Shown: one piece after another, positions 1-8,592 of the stretch
How positions within the stretch are numbered: the stretch's first letter is position 1
Layout of the letters: every line of letters starts with the position of its first letter
NCBI GenBank assembly: GCA_965203135.1
Contig: CBDBBO010000001.1
Location: 868,001-932,000, forward strand
From: CATOSD01 sp965203135
GTDB lineage: Bacteria > Chloroflexota > Dehalococcoidia > Lucifugimonadales > CATOSD01
Length of the DNA stretch: 64,000 bases
Reading direction: 5' to 3'
Position numbers and translations under genes: made by a program
Notes under the pieces: model-generated
The model's input: the letters and a program-made list of their open reading frames with translations, nothing else
Databases searched by the model: none
What the model was told of the DNA's origin: nothing

Positions 1-2
1 GA

Positions 3-377
3 GCCAAGTCGGACCGTTGGCCTGCGACAGGATTCGTGGACCCGTGCGCTACTTCAGAATCGGACCGTCCGGAGCACTACTTTACTTTCGACACGCAAAC
101 GGGATTCATCAAGCCACACGAGTCTCTGAGTTCTCAACGGCGTGAGATGGCGGCGGAGACTATCAGGGCGCTCAGGCTCAATGACTTCCACCACCTAAAG
201 AACAGAGTACAGCGGCTTGTCCTGTTCTCGGCGGCGATGCCACACGGGCCAAACGAACTGACAGACGACACTGCCGACCTGTTAACTCACTTCGCGTCGC
301 GCGAGGTCCAGTTATCGAGTGTTGTACGAAGCTGGTTGGTCGAACAGGGCTTTCCGCTGGGTCGATTGTTGCCGTAA
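3..377 (+). CDS. Hypothetical protein, 5' end outside the window
   Basis: The frame is open from the first bases of the window, so this is the C-terminal part of a longer gene. A GTG at 36 would give 113 residues, but nothing there looks like a ribosome binding site. The visible part is mixed alpha-like sequence (HHLKNRVQRLVLFSA near the middle, SSVVRSWLVEQGFPLGRL at the end) with no motif I recognise. It ends about 75 nt before the promoter of the nusA operon and is probably a separate unit. It does not resemble RimP, which would be the expected gene just before nusA. Confidence 0.45.
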   Translation, partial: AKSDRWPATGFVDPCATSESDRPEHYFTFDTQTGFIKPHESLSSQRREMAAETIRALRLNDFHHLKNRVQRLVLFSAAMPHGPNELTDDTADLLTHFASREVQLSSVVRSWLVEQGFPLGRLLP

Positions 378-452
378 CGGCGGCTGGATGCCCTCTCACC
401 CTGGCCCGCTCGCGCTTGGGCAAGCGGCTACCCGACCACCCCGCAAAAAAGG

Positions 453-481
453 TTGTGTGCCGGGGGCTATGGTGGTAAACT
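453..481 (+). promoter_or_regulatory. Probable sigma-70 promoter of the nusA operon
   Basis: TTGTGT at 453-458 and TAAACT at 476-481 are separated by exactly 17 nt, upstream of the hairpin leader and nusA. This is inferred from consensus similarity only. Confidence 0.5.
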
Positions 482-510
482 AGCGCCCATCATAGCGGTA
501 GATTTCTTTT

Positions 511-540
511 GAAAGTGGGTCGTTTCCCACTTTCTTTGTT
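511..540 (+). promoter_or_regulatory. Hairpin in the nusA leader, attenuator-like
   Basis: A perfect 9-bp inverted repeat, GAAAGTGGG (511-519) and CCCACTTTC (526-534), has a 6-nt loop and is followed by TTTGTT. It lies between the promoter and the nusA ribosome binding site, so it could act as an attenuator or a leader structure for autoregulation by NusA. The T-run is weak for a strong terminator. Confidence 0.5.
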
Positions 541-614
541 AATGGGACTTTCGCGAGAGGAATACACCAGGGGCGACCGGCAAAAGCCAAATCGGACAGG
601 AGGTGGCCACAAGG

Positions 615-2336
615 ATGAAGAGCGATTTCGTTATTGCCCTAACTCAGCTTGCCGCCGAACGCAATCTCCCCAGGGAGATCGTGCTTTCCGCCATCGAGGC
701 CGCCCTGGTGTCTGCCTATAAGAAGGACAGCGTGACGGCCGGGCAGGACGTGAGCGTCACGCTGGACCCCGGCACCGGCGACGTCAGCGTCTTCATCATC
801 AAGACCGTCGTCGACATCGTGGAGTCCCCCCAGACCGAGATGACGCTGGCCGAAGCGCGCACGATCAAGCCCGACGCCCAACTGGGCGACGTGGTGCCAA
901 CCGACAGCGTGCCCCACAGCGCGGGCCGCATCGCCGCGCAGACGGCCAAGCAGGTGGTGCTCCAACGCCTCCGCGAGGCCGAACGCGACCTGGTGTACGA
1001 GGAGTTCGCCGACAAGGAAGGCGAGGTCATTGCGGTCACCGTCCAGCGCGTGGACCCCAGGTACGTCACCGTCGAGCTGGGCCGCGCCGAGGCCATTCTG
1101 CCGCCCACCGAGCAGATTCCGACCGAGCGCTACCGCGTGAGCAACAAGCTCAAGGTGCTGCTGCAGTCGGTCACACGCTCGACCAGGGGTCCGGAGATAA
1201 TCGTCTCCCGGGCCGACAAGATGCTGATGAAGCGGCTGTTCGAGATGGAGATCCCCGAGATATTCAACGGCTCGGTGGAGATCATGGCGATCGCAAGAGA
1301 GGCCGGGCTGCGCAGCAAGGTGGCGGTGCGCGCCACCCAAGCCGGCATAGACCCGGTGGGCTCGTGCGTGGGCCTGCGGGGCGTGCGCATACAGAACATC
1401 GTCAACGAGCTGCAGGGCGAGAAGATCGACGTCATCGAGTGGCACAAGGACGCCGGCGTGCTGATAGCGAACGCGCTCAGCCCGGCGCAGGTGCTGCGGG
1501 TAGAGATCGACGCCGAGAACGAGACGGCCACCGCGGTGGTCCCGGACAGGCAGCTCTCCCTCGCCATCGGCAAAGAGGGCCAGAACGCCCGGCTGGCGGC
1601 GAAGCTGACCGGCTGGAAAGTGGACATCAAGAGCAACGTAGAGGCGGACACGGCGCCGAGGCCGCAGGTGGCGGCGGCTCCCGCGGTCGCGGAAGCGCCG
1701 GAGCCGGCCGTTGCGCCGGAGGACATCGCGCTGCCGGCGCAGGTGGAGGAGGCGCTGGACGCAGCGGTGCGCCAGGCCGCGACGCCCGAGCCGGTGGTGC
1801 CGGTGGAGGAGGAAGTGCCGCCACAGCCCGCCGAAGAGCCCGTGGTGGTGGAGGCGGAGGCCGAGGCCGCCGTTGAAGCGGTCGCGGAGGTCGCGGAAGC
1901 GCCCGAGCCGGTGGTGGCGGAGGAGGAGGCCGAGGAGTTCGTCGAGGCGCCCGTCGCGGAGGTGGAGGAGCCGGCGGAGACCGTGCTGGTCGCCGAGCCG
2001 GAGCAGGCCGTGGAAGAGGAGCCGGAAGCGGTCCAGGAAGAAGAAGCGGAGGAGGAAGAGGAGCCGGAACCCGAGCCGGCGCCGGTGCAGGTATACGAGT
2101 TCGATCCGATCCCGGAGCCTGCCGCGGCAGTGCCCGACCGCTCGACCTCGCTGCGAGACCTGCCGGACGACGTGTGGTCGCTGCGGCGCAGGCGCTCCTC
2201 CGAGCCGGAGCCGGGCCGCATACGATTTGCAGAGGATATCATCGGACTACGCGGCGGACCGCCGTCGCGCCGCGACAGGGACGGCGGCAGGGGCAACCGC
2301 CGCACGAAGGCCGGCAACAGGCGCCGCCGCCGCTAG
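615..2336 (+). CDS. nusA: Transcription termination/antitermination factor NusA
   Basis: NusA binds RNA polymerase and nascent RNA and controls pausing, termination and antitermination. The order is NusA N-terminal domain (residues about 1-125), S1 domain, then two KH domains (the second with LAIGKEGQNARLAAKLTGW). From about residue 345 there is an extension of more than 200 residues that is extremely rich in Glu, Pro, Ala and Val, and a basic Arg-rich tail ends the protein. The ATG at 615 is preferred over the GTG at 603 because AGGAGGT at 598-604 overlaps the GTG and lies 10 nt before the ATG. It is the first gene of nusA-rnpM-infB-rbfA-truB; rimP, usually just upstream, is missing. Confidence 0.95.
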   Translation: MKSDFVIALTQLAAERNLPREIVLSAIEAALVSAYKKDSVTAGQDVSVTLDPGTGDVSVFIIKTVVDIVESPQTEMTLAEARTIKPDAQLGDVVPTDSVPHSAGRIAAQTAKQVVLQRLREAERDLVYEEFADKEGEVIAVTVQRVDPRYVTVELGRAEAILPPTEQIPTERYRVSNKLKVLLQSVTRSTRGPEIIVSRADKMLMKRLFEMEIPEIFNGSVEIMAIAREAGLRSKVAVRATQAGIDPVGSCVGLRGVRIQNIVNELQGEKIDVIEWHKDAGVLIANALSPAQVLRVEIDAENETATAVVPDRQLSLAIGKEGQNARLAAKLTGWKVDIKSNVEADTAPRPQVAAAPAVAEAPEPAVAPEDIALPAQVEEALDAAVRQAATPEPVVPVEEEVPPQPAEEPVVVEAEAEAAVEAVAEVAEAPEPVVAEEEAEEFVEAPVAEVEEPAETVLVAEPEQAVEEEPEAVQEEEAEEEEEPEPEPAPVQVYEFDPIPEPAAAVPDRSTSLRDLPDDVWSLRRRRSSEPEPGRIRFAEDIIGLRGGPPSRRDRDGGRGNRRTKAGNRRRRR

Positions 2337-2338
2337 AG

Positions 2339-2680
2339 ATGCCGCCCAGGCCGCGCCGCAGACCGGTACGGACGTGCGTCGCCTGCGGCAGAAAAGCGGA
2401 CAAGCGCGAGTTGGTGCGGATCGCCGCATCACCGCAGGGCGTCGTCGTGGACCCGTCGGGACGGGCGGCCGGCCGAGGCGCCTACGTGTGCGGGTCGGGA
2501 GACTGCACGGTCGCGACGCTCAGGCGGGGCCGGCTGGAGCACAACCTGCGCACCAAGATGTCCGATGACGACTGGACTCAACTGGTCCGGTCGCTCGAGG
2601 CGCTGGCGGAAGAAGTGACTTCGGGACCATCACCCTGCCACCGCGCGGGCGAGCGGCATGACAACGGAGCGGGACTATGA
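2339..2680 (+). CDS. rnpM: RNA-binding protein YlxR/RnpM (DUF448)
   Basis: A small basic protein of 113 residues in the YlxR family, whose Bacillus member modulates RNase P. The family signatures are visible: RTCVACGRKADKRELVRI near the start and GRAAGRGAYVC in the middle. The ATG lies 2 nt after the nusA stop, and the stop overlaps the infB start as ATGA, so it is translationally coupled in the nusA-infB operon, the usual place for this family. The tail after about residue 85 (GPSPCHRAGERHDNGAGL) is unusual and may be a recent read-through extension. Confidence 0.9.
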   Translation: MPPRPRRRPVRTCVACGRKADKRELVRIAASPQGVVVDPSGRAAGRGAYVCGSGDCTVATLRRGRLEHNLRTKMSDDDWTQLVRSLEALAEEVTSGPSPCHRAGERHDNGAGL

Positions 2681-4521
2681 CTAGCAGCACCAGGGGACGA
2701 CGACCGGCAAGGGCCAGCTACGGCCCGGCGAGGCAGACGGCATACGCCAACGCGGGCGGGCAGCAGGCCGCCCCGATTGACTACGCCATCGAGATTCCCG
2801 CGGCGATCACAATCCACGATCTCGCCGACGTGATGGATCTCAATCCCATTGAGGTCATCAAGGAGTTCATGCGCAACGGGTTCATGTACACCATCAACGA
2901 GGTGGTGGAGCATGAGACGGCCGCGCTCATCGCGGAGTCGCTGGGGTTCGACGTGCTGCCGCTGGCGGAGCCGGACCAGCCTTCCGGCTCGATGGTGGTG
3001 CCCACGGACGACGAGGACCCGGACCTGCTGGAGTCCCGCCCGCCGGTGGTGACGATCCTCGGCCACGTGGACCACGGCAAGACCACGCTGCTGGACTCGC
3101 TGCGCAACAGCAACGTGGTGAGCGGCGAGGCGGGCGGCATAACGCAGCACATCGGCGCGTACCAGATCGACTTCGACGGCTCGGCCATCTCCTTCCTGGA
3201 CACGCCCGGCCACGAGGCTTTCACGGCGATGCGGGCGCGGGGCGCGCAGGTCACGGACATCGCGATCCTGGTGATCGCGGCGGACGACGGCATCATGCCG
3301 CAGACCATCGAGGCGATAGACCACGTGAAGGCCGCGGGCGTGCCCATCGTGGTCGCCATCAACAAGATCGACATCCCGAACGCGGACCAGGAGCGTGTGA
3401 AGCGCCAGCTCGCCGAGCAGGACCTGCTCATCGAGGAGTGGGGCGGCGACGTTATCGCCGTGCCCATTTCGGCGCTGAGAGGCGACGGAATACCCGACCT
3501 GCTCGAGAACGTGATGGTGGTGGCGGAGGTGAGCGAGCTGCAGGCCAATCCGCAGCGGCCCGCCCGCGGCGTGGTGGTGGAGGCCCGCATCGACAAGCAG
3601 CGCGGCACGATAGCCACGGTGCTGGTGCAGGCGGGCACGCTGAGCGTGGGCGACAGCATCGTGCTGGGCGAGGTGCGCGGCAAGGTGAAGGCCATGTTCA
3701 CGGACAGGGGCAGGCGCATCAAGCACGCCGGTCCGTCCCAGCCGGTCGAAATCCTGGGCGTGTCGGGCCTGCCGCAGGCGGGCGAGATTTTCGAGGCGGC
3801 GCCGGACGAGAAGACGGCGCGGCAGATAGTGGAGGACCGGCAGCGCCAGCGCGAGCTGCAGTCAGCCTCCGGTCCCACGCTCGAGGACGTATACACCAGG
3901 ATAGAGTCGGGCGAGGTGAAGGCGCTGAACCTGATCGTCAAGACCGACGTGCAGGGCACGGTGGACGCGGTGAAGAACGCGCTGGAGCGTCTCAACACCG
4001 AGCAGACCAAAGTGACGCTCGTCCACGCGGCCAGCGGCAGCATTACCGAGAGCGACATACTGCTGGCGGTGGCGTCCAAGGCCATCGTGATCGCCTTCAA
4101 CAGCCGGATCGAGCCCGGCGCGCGCACCCTGGCGAGCCAGGAGGGCGTGGACATACGCTTCTACAGCATCATCTACAACCTCGTGGACGACGTGGAGCGC
4201 GCGCTGACCGGTCTGCTGGACCCGGTGTACCGCGACGTGCTGGAGGGCCGGGCCACCGTGCGCGCCGTGTTCAACCTGGGCCGCAGGGCCAAGGCGGCGG
4301 GCTTCTACGTCAACGACGGCAAGATCGCCCGCGACTCGACGGTCCACCTGCTGCGCGCCGGCCAGGTGCTGTACGAGGGGCCCATCGTGAGCCTCAAACA
4401 CTTCCGCGACGACGTGAGAGAGGTTGCGAACGGCCTGGAGGGCGGCATCACGCTGGAGGGCTTCCACGACTACGAGGAAGACGACGTGCTGGAAGCCTAC
4501 CGCACCGAGCAGGTGAGCTAG
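2677..4521 (+). CDS. infB: Translation initiation factor IF-2
   Basis: IF-2 is the GTPase that places initiator tRNA on the 30S subunit and promotes subunit joining. At 614 residues it is a short bacterial form: after a brief basic N-terminus it has one IF2_N module (about 40-95), the G domain, then domains II-IV. G-motifs are GHVDHGKT (129-136), GITQHIG, DTPGHEAF (from 175) and NKID (229-232). The long N-terminal extension of the E. coli protein is absent. ATGA overlap with rnpM implies coupled translation. The gene is followed by two copies of the intergenic palindrome and then rbfA. Confidence 0.97.
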   Translation: MTSSTRGRRPARASYGPARQTAYANAGGQQAAPIDYAIEIPAAITIHDLADVMDLNPIEVIKEFMRNGFMYTINEVVEHETAALIAESLGFDVLPLAEPDQPSGSMVVPTDDEDPDLLESRPPVVTILGHVDHGKTTLLDSLRNSNVVSGEAGGITQHIGAYQIDFDGSAISFLDTPGHEAFTAMRARGAQVTDIAILVIAADDGIMPQTIEAIDHVKAAGVPIVVAINKIDIPNADQERVKRQLAEQDLLIEEWGGDVIAVPISALRGDGIPDLLENVMVVAEVSELQANPQRPARGVVVEARIDKQRGTIATVLVQAGTLSVGDSIVLGEVRGKVKAMFTDRGRRIKHAGPSQPVEILGVSGLPQAGEIFEAAPDEKTARQIVEDRQRQRELQSASGPTLEDVYTRIESGEVKALNLIVKTDVQGTVDAVKNALERLNTEQTKVTLVHAASGSITESDILLAVASKAIVIAFNSRIEPGARTLASQEGVDIRFYSIIYNLVDDVERALTGLLDPVYRDVLEGRATVRAVFNLGRRAKAAGFYVNDGKIARDSTVHLLRAGQVLYEGPIVSLKHFRDDVREVANGLEGGITLEGFHDYEEDDVLEAYRTEQVS

Positions 4522-4528
4522 CGCCACT

Positions 4529-4604
4529 TAGTCCCTTCCCCCTTGATGGGGGCTGCTTGTAATAGTCCCTTCCCCCTCGCAGGGGGAAGGTTAGGATGGG
4601 GGTG
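4529..4604. repeat. Intergenic palindrome, one partial and one full copy
   Basis: A partial unit (4531-4553) is followed by a full unit (4565-4604). The family consensus is GTCCCTTCCCCCTCGCAGGG followed by GGAAGGTTAGGATGGGGGTG. The arms CCTTCCCCC and GGGGGAAGG form a strong hairpin. More copies occur at gene ends throughout the window, often in the space where a terminator would sit. Confidence 0.85.
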
Positions 4605-4643
4605 AGTGCAATGCACCCACCATCTTCACTACCGAGGCTTCCC

Positions 4644-5006
4644 ATGAACCGGCGGATCGACCGCGTGAACATGCTCCTGCGCAAAGAGATAAGCCGCGTC
4701 GTGGCCAACGACCTGCGCGACCCCAGGCTCTCGCAGGTCGTCAGCGTGACGCACGTGGACACCACCTCCAACCTGCGATTCGCCAGGGTCTACGTCAGCG
4801 TGCTCGGCGGCGACGAGGACAAGCGCGGCACCATGGACGCGCTCAACTCCGCGTCCGGCTACATTCACCGGACCGTACGCGACAACGTGACGCTGAAGGT
4901 CATGCCTTTCCTGAAGTTCCAACTCGACGAGTCCATCGAGCGCGGCGCGCTGCTCTCGGACATGATCGAGGACGCCGTCGGCGACGCGGAGGCCGCGAAT
5001 GGCTAG
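4644..5006 (+). CDS. rbfA: Ribosome-binding factor A
   Basis: RbfA is a KH-like 30S maturation factor that acts on the 5' helix of 16S rRNA. The 120-residue product has the family opening RIDRVNMLLRKEISRVV and the core DLRDPRLSQVVSVTHVD. The ATG at 4644 is chosen because the family starts a few residues before RIDRVN; the ATGs farther upstream at 4596 and 4611 lie at the edge of the palindromic repeat. Its end overlaps the truB start by 8 nt, so the two genes are coupled. Confidence 0.95.
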   Translation: MNRRIDRVNMLLRKEISRVVANDLRDPRLSQVVSVTHVDTTSNLRFARVYVSVLGGDEDKRGTMDALNSASGYIHRTVRDNVTLKVMPFLKFQLDESIERGALLSDMIEDAVGDAEAANG

Positions 5007-5952
5007 AGCACCCAGAGCGCCGGTGATAAACGGCATCCTCAACATCAACAAGCCCTACGGCCTCACGTCCATGGAAGTGGTGCGCCGGCTGAAGCGCGCC
5101 AGCCGCCAGAAGAAGGTGGGCCACGGCGGCACCCTCGACCCGGTGGCGACCGGCGTGGTGCCCATCTGCTTCGGGCAGGCCACACGCATGATGGAGTACC
5201 TAGTCGACGGCCAGAAGGAGTACAGGGCCGAGATAGAGCTGGGCGTCACCACCGACACCTACGACTCGATGGGCACTGTGGTCGAGCAGCGGCCACCGGA
5301 CGGCGTGACGCTGGAGGACGTGGAGGCGGCCATCGCGCCCTACATCGGCACGGTGAAGCAGGTGCCGCCTATGTACAGCGCGCTCAAGCGCCAGGGCAAG
5401 CGGCTGTACGACCTGGCGCGCCAGGGCATCGAGGTGGAGCGCGAGGCGCGGGACGTGACCGTGTACCGGACCCGGCTGCTGGACTGGACGCCGCCCGTCA
5501 TCAGCGTCGAGGTCGGCTGCGGACGCGGCTTCTACATGCGCTCGTTCGCCCACGACATCGGCGAGGCGCTCGGCTGCGGCGGCCACCTGAAGACCCTGGA
5601 GCGGCTGCGGAGCGGCGGCTTCTACGTCACCGACGCCGTGGACCTCGACGACGCGGAGGAGCACTTCATCGAGGACACCTGGCCGGAGCACATGCACGCC
5701 CCGGACGCCGCCCTGTACGAGTTGCCCGCGGCGATCGTCGGCAGGCGGCTCCAGCAGCTCATACGCAACGGCCAGCCGATACCCCCCGAGTCGCGCATCC
5801 CCGTCGCGGAGGACGGCGCGCGCTGCCGCGTGTACGGCGTGGACGGCGTGTTCGTGGCGGTTCTCACGTTCGACGCGGAGTCCAGGCGCTGGCGTCCCGA
5901 GAAGGTCTTCCAGCAGGGCACGCCCGGCCGCGGCCGGGCTCGTCGAGGGTAG
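4999..5952 (+). CDS. truB: tRNA pseudouridine(55) synthase TruB
   Basis: TruB makes the universal pseudouridine 55 in the T loop of tRNAs. The N-terminal catalytic domain carries GHGGTLDPVATGVVPICFG with the nucleophile Asp47. QVPPMYSALKRQGKRLYDLAR and RCGRGFYMRSFAHDIG-like segments follow in family order, and a PUA-like C-terminal part covers about residues 240-300. At 317 residues it is of normal length. It starts inside the end of rbfA. The basic tail GRGRARRG is not conserved in the family. Confidence 0.96.
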   Translation: MARAPRAPVINGILNINKPYGLTSMEVVRRLKRASRQKKVGHGGTLDPVATGVVPICFGQATRMMEYLVDGQKEYRAEIELGVTTDTYDSMGTVVEQRPPDGVTLEDVEAAIAPYIGTVKQVPPMYSALKRQGKRLYDLARQGIEVEREARDVTVYRTRLLDWTPPVISVEVGCGRGFYMRSFAHDIGEALGCGGHLKTLERLRSGGFYVTDAVDLDDAEEHFIEDTWPEHMHAPDAALYELPAAIVGRRLQQLIRNGQPIPPESRIPVAEDGARCRVYGVDGVFVAVLTFDAESRRWRPEKVFQQGTPGRGRARRG

Positions 5953-6000
5953 CGCAGGCCCGGCGCGGACGAATACCAGACATCCTGAAGAGGTGAGAAC

Positions 6001-6621
6001 GTGATCGAGCTACAGTTGGACGAGAAGGGACTGGTTCCCGCTGTCGCGCAGAACGCCCAGACGGGCGACGTCATCATGCTGGGCTACATGAACCCCGGCT
6101 CGCTCAAGCGCACGCTGGAGGGCGGCGAGGTGTGGTTCTACAGCCGCAGCCGGTCGGACCTGTGGCACAAGGGCGAGGTGTCCGGCAACTACATGCGCAT
6201 AGAGTCCGCGTCCCTCGACTGCGACGGCGACACCATCCTGCTCAAGGTCAACCCCGACGGTCCCATATGCCACACCGGCAACGACACCTGCTTCTTCACC
6301 TCGTTCGAGGAGCTGCCCGACTTCGTGAAGGCCGAGGGCGGCCTGGGCGTGATCGAGGACGTGTTCTCGGTGATCCAGGACCGCAAGCGCGCGATGCCGG
6401 AGGGCAGCTACACCACGGCCTTGCTGCGCAGCGGCGTGGACCGCATAAGCCAGAAGCTGATCGAGGAGGCGGGCGAAACGGCCATCGCCGCCGTGAAGGG
6501 CGACCCTGACGCGGTGATCGAGGAGCTTGGCGACCTGGTGTACCACGCGCTGGTGCTGCTCGCCGCCGTCGGCGCCCGCCCCGAGGACGTCTGGGAGGAG
6601 CTGCGCCAGCGCCAAGGCTAA
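6001..6621 (+). CDS. hisIE: Bifunctional phosphoribosyl-AMP cyclohydrolase / phosphoribosyl-ATP pyrophosphatase HisIE
   Basis: It catalyses steps two and three of histidine synthesis. The PRA-CH domain (about 1-105) has GYMNPGSLKRTLEGGEVWFY, SRSRSDLWHKGE and the zinc/metal region SLDCDGD...CHTGNDTCFF. The PRA-PH domain (about 112-206) has the MazG-like helices SQKLIEEAGETAIAA and EELGDLVYHALVLL. The GTG start at 6001 follows AGAGGTG at a good distance. It sits about 48 nt after truB, far from the other his genes at 15.5-18.4 kb, so the histidine pathway is dispersed here. Confidence 0.95.
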   Translation: MIELQLDEKGLVPAVAQNAQTGDVIMLGYMNPGSLKRTLEGGEVWFYSRSRSDLWHKGEVSGNYMRIESASLDCDGDTILLKVNPDGPICHTGNDTCFFTSFEELPDFVKAEGGLGVIEDVFSVIQDRKRAMPEGSYTTALLRSGVDRISQKLIEEAGETAIAAVKGDPDAVIEELGDLVYHALVLLAAVGARPEDVWEELRQRQG

Positions 6622-6637
6622 GGGGACATTCCTCATT

Positions 6638-6701
6638 GTCCCTTCCCCCTCGCAGGGGGAAGAGCCTGCCCTGAGCTTGCCGAAGGGTCAGGATGAGTGT
6701 G
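6638..6701. repeat. Intergenic palindrome carrying a nested GCCCTGAGC element
   Basis: A palindrome of the family described at 4529-4604, between the converging hisIE and DUF1385 genes. Its right arm is interrupted by AGCCTGCCCTGAGCTTGCCG (from 6663), and the arm resumes after AAGGG as TCAGGATGAGTGTG. Confidence 0.8.
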
Positions 6702-7572
6702 CCGCCGCCGCGTCCGCCTCCAGCGTCAGCCGCATCGCCTCGATGGCGATCTCGATCTGGTCGTCCGTCGGCTCCCGCGTGGTCAGCCGCTGCAGCGCCA
6801 GGCTCGGCCCCGTTATCAGTCCCACCAGCGGGTTGCCCGCGAACATGCCGCTCAGCCGGATCAGCTCGTAGCTCACCGCGGCTATCACCGGTATCAGCAC
6901 CACGCGCGACGCCACCAGCCACCACAGCGGCTCGCGTCCCACGAAGACGAACGCCACCACGGACACCACCATTACCACCAGCAGGAATGCCGTGCCGCAC
7001 CGCGGGTGGGCCGTGGGGTACTTGCGAATCTCCGCCACCTCCAGCGGATCTCCCCGCTCCTGGGCGTGCACCGTCATGTGCTCCGCGCCGTGGTACATAA
7101 ACACGCGCCGGATGTCGTTCATCCGCCCGATGAGCACGATGTAAGCGAGGAAGAACACCAGCCGGATGACCCCCTCGGCGATGTTGGCGTAGAGCGCGGA
7201 GTCGAAAAACCCCTCCAGCCATTCGCTCGCAAACAGCGGCGCCAGGAAGAAGACGCCGATAGCGAACGTGAGCGACACCGCCAACATCAGCGCCATGGCC
7301 GCCCCGCTCATCTCCTCGCCCTCCGCCTCCATCCCAACGTTCGCGGAGAAGTTGAGCGCCTTCATGCCCAGCGTCAGCGTCTCGGCGAGCGCGATGACGC
7401 CGCGCACGAGCGGCAGCCTGCGGGCGGTTCCGGTGAATAGCTGGCTGAGCGGTTGCTGGCGGATGGCGACGGTGCCGTCGGGGCGGCGCACCGCGACGCA
7501 CATGTTGTGCTGGCCGCGAATCATCACGCCCTCGATGACGGCCTGGCCGCCGTAGGTGGGTCTATTCCGCAC
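6688..7572 (-). CDS. DUF1385 family membrane protein
   Basis: A polytopic inner-membrane protein of 294 residues of unknown function. The family start is clear (PTYGGQAVIEGVMIRG), as are VRGVIALAETLTLGMKALNFSA, the motif MYHGAEHMTVHA and the HPRCGTAFLLVVMVVS segment. Hydrophobic segments are visible at about 95-125, 145-165, 205-230 and 235-255. The gene follows rpmE in the ribosomal protein run, a common arrangement for this family next to prfA/rpmE. The stop lies in the palindromic repeat shared with the end of hisIE. Confidence 0.88.
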   Translation of the reverse strand: MRNRPTYGGQAVIEGVMIRGQHNMCVAVRRPDGTVAIRQQPLSQLFTGTARRLPLVRGVIALAETLTLGMKALNFSANVGMEAEGEEMSGAAMALMLAVSLTFAIGVFFLAPLFASEWLEGFFDSALYANIAEGVIRLVFFLAYIVLIGRMNDIRRVFMYHGAEHMTVHAQERGDPLEVAEIRKYPTAHPRCGTAFLLVVMVVSVVAFVFVGREPLWWLVASRVVLIPVIAAVSYELIRLSGMFAGNPLVGLITGPSLALQRLTTREPTDDQIEIAIEAMRLTLEADAAAAHSS

Positions 7573-7658
7573 GGCTCACCTCCGGGACGGCGCGCGGGCG
7601 GCCGTTGGCGAGGTGGTGCGGCGGGAAGTCAGGGGTGTGCCTGCTGCCAGCGCGGCGC

Positions 7659-7862
7659 CTACTGAAGATTGAAGCGGCGCTTGAGGCGCTCGACGCGGCC
7701 CTCGGTGTCGACGATGCGCTGCTCGCCCGTGAAGAACGGGTGGCACAGGTTGCAGATCTCCACCCGCAGCTCCGGCTTGGTGGCGCCGGTGGTGTACGAG
7801 CGTCCGCACGAGCAGGTGACGGTCGCCTCTGGGTAGTAGGTCGGGTGTATGCCGGTCTTCAT
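7659..7862 (-). CDS. rpmE: 50S ribosomal protein L31, zinc-binding type
   Basis: The 67-residue protein begins MKTGIHPTYYPEATVTCSCG, typical for L31, and has the zinc ligands CxC (CSC) and CxxC (CNLC) followed by HPFFTGEQRIVDTEGRVE. The internal ATG at 7862 is preferred to one 30 nt upstream because L31 proteins start MKxxIHP. It is the third ribosomal gene after rplU and rpmA, separated from rpmA by a palindromic repeat. Confidence 0.96.
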   Translation of the reverse strand: MKTGIHPTYYPEATVTCSCGRSYTTGATKPELRVEICNLCHPFFTGEQRIVDTEGRVERLKRRFNLQ

Positions 7863-7901
7863 GTATCTCTTACTCGGTGTGCTATTCGGCATCTTTCGGG
7901 A

Positions 7902-7941
7902 GTCCCTTCCCCCTCGCAGGGGGAAGGTTAGGATGGGGGTG
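7902..7941. repeat. Intergenic palindrome, full copy
   Basis: A full-length copy between rpmA and rpmE. It may shape the relative expression of rpmE. Confidence 0.85.
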
Positions 7942-7950
7942 TCTGAACAG

Positions 7951-8208
7951 TTACGCCACAGGATAGACGCTGGCGCGCTTCTTGTCCTTCGTCTTGAACT
8001 CGAACTTGACGGTGCCGTCGATGAGCGAGAACAGCGTGTGGTCCCGCCCCACGCCCACGTTCGTGCCCGGGTGAATCCTGGTGCCGCGCTGCCGGACGAT
8101 GATCGAGCCGGCGCTGACGTACTGGCTGTCGTACCGCTTGACGCCCAGCCGCTTGGACTGGCTGTCGCGTCCGTTGCGGGTGCTGCCTCCGCCCTTCTTG
8201 TGTGCCAT
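7951..8208 (-). CDS. rpmA: 50S ribosomal protein L27
   Basis: The 85-residue protein has the classic opening MAHKKGGGSTRNGRDSQSKR and GVKRYDSQYVSAGSIIVRQR, and ends with the short core FEFKTKDKKRASVYP. There is no N-terminal cleavage extension of the Firmicutes kind. It lies 48 nt downstream of rplU in the same operon. Confidence 0.97.
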   Translation of the reverse strand: MAHKKGGGSTRNGRDSQSKRLGVKRYDSQYVSAGSIIVRQRGTRIHPGTNVGVGRDHTLFSLIDGTVKFEFKTKDKKRASVYPVA

Positions 8209-8256
8209 TGTGAATTCCCTTTCTGGCAGGGTGCGGGCGTTCGTTCCCGCGACCGG

Positions 8257-8574
8257 CTACTGCTGGGAGATGCCTATCACCCGCAGGTCCGTGTAGTGCT
8301 GCCGGTGGCCGTTCTTGCGCCGGTAGCGCGTCTTGGCCTTGTACTTGAAAACGATGATCTTCTTGGCGCGGCCCTTGCCCACCACCTCGGTGGTCACGCG
8401 CGCGCCCTCCACCGTGGGAGCGCCCACGGACACGTTGCCGTCCTGGGACAGCATCAGCACCTCGTCGAACTCGATAGCGTCGCCCTCGTCGCCGGGAATC
8501 CTCTCGACGCGAATCGTATCGCCTTCCTTCACGCGGTACTGCTTGCCGCCCGTCTGAAATATCGCGTAGTCCAT
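8257..8574 (-). CDS. rplU: 50S ribosomal protein L21
   Basis: L21 has 105 residues with the family start MDYAIFQTGGKQYRVKEGDT and the C-terminal KIIVFKYKAKTRYRRKNGHR. It is the first gene of rplU-rpmA-rpmE. Its promoter, leader and first codons (MDYAI) are duplicated at 9640-9713 in front of an unrelated gene (see findings). Confidence 0.97.
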   Translation of the reverse strand: MDYAIFQTGGKQYRVKEGDTIRVERIPGDEGDAIEFDEVLMLSQDGNVSVGAPTVEGARVTTEVVGKGRAKKIIVFKYKAKTRYRRKNGHRQHYTDLRVIGISQQ

Positions 8575-8592
8575 CTGTGAAACCTCGCACTA

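Noticed and set aside
1711..2568. Arg-rich open frame overlapping nusA
   Set aside because: Frame-shifted reading of the Glu/Pro tail of NusA; low complexity.
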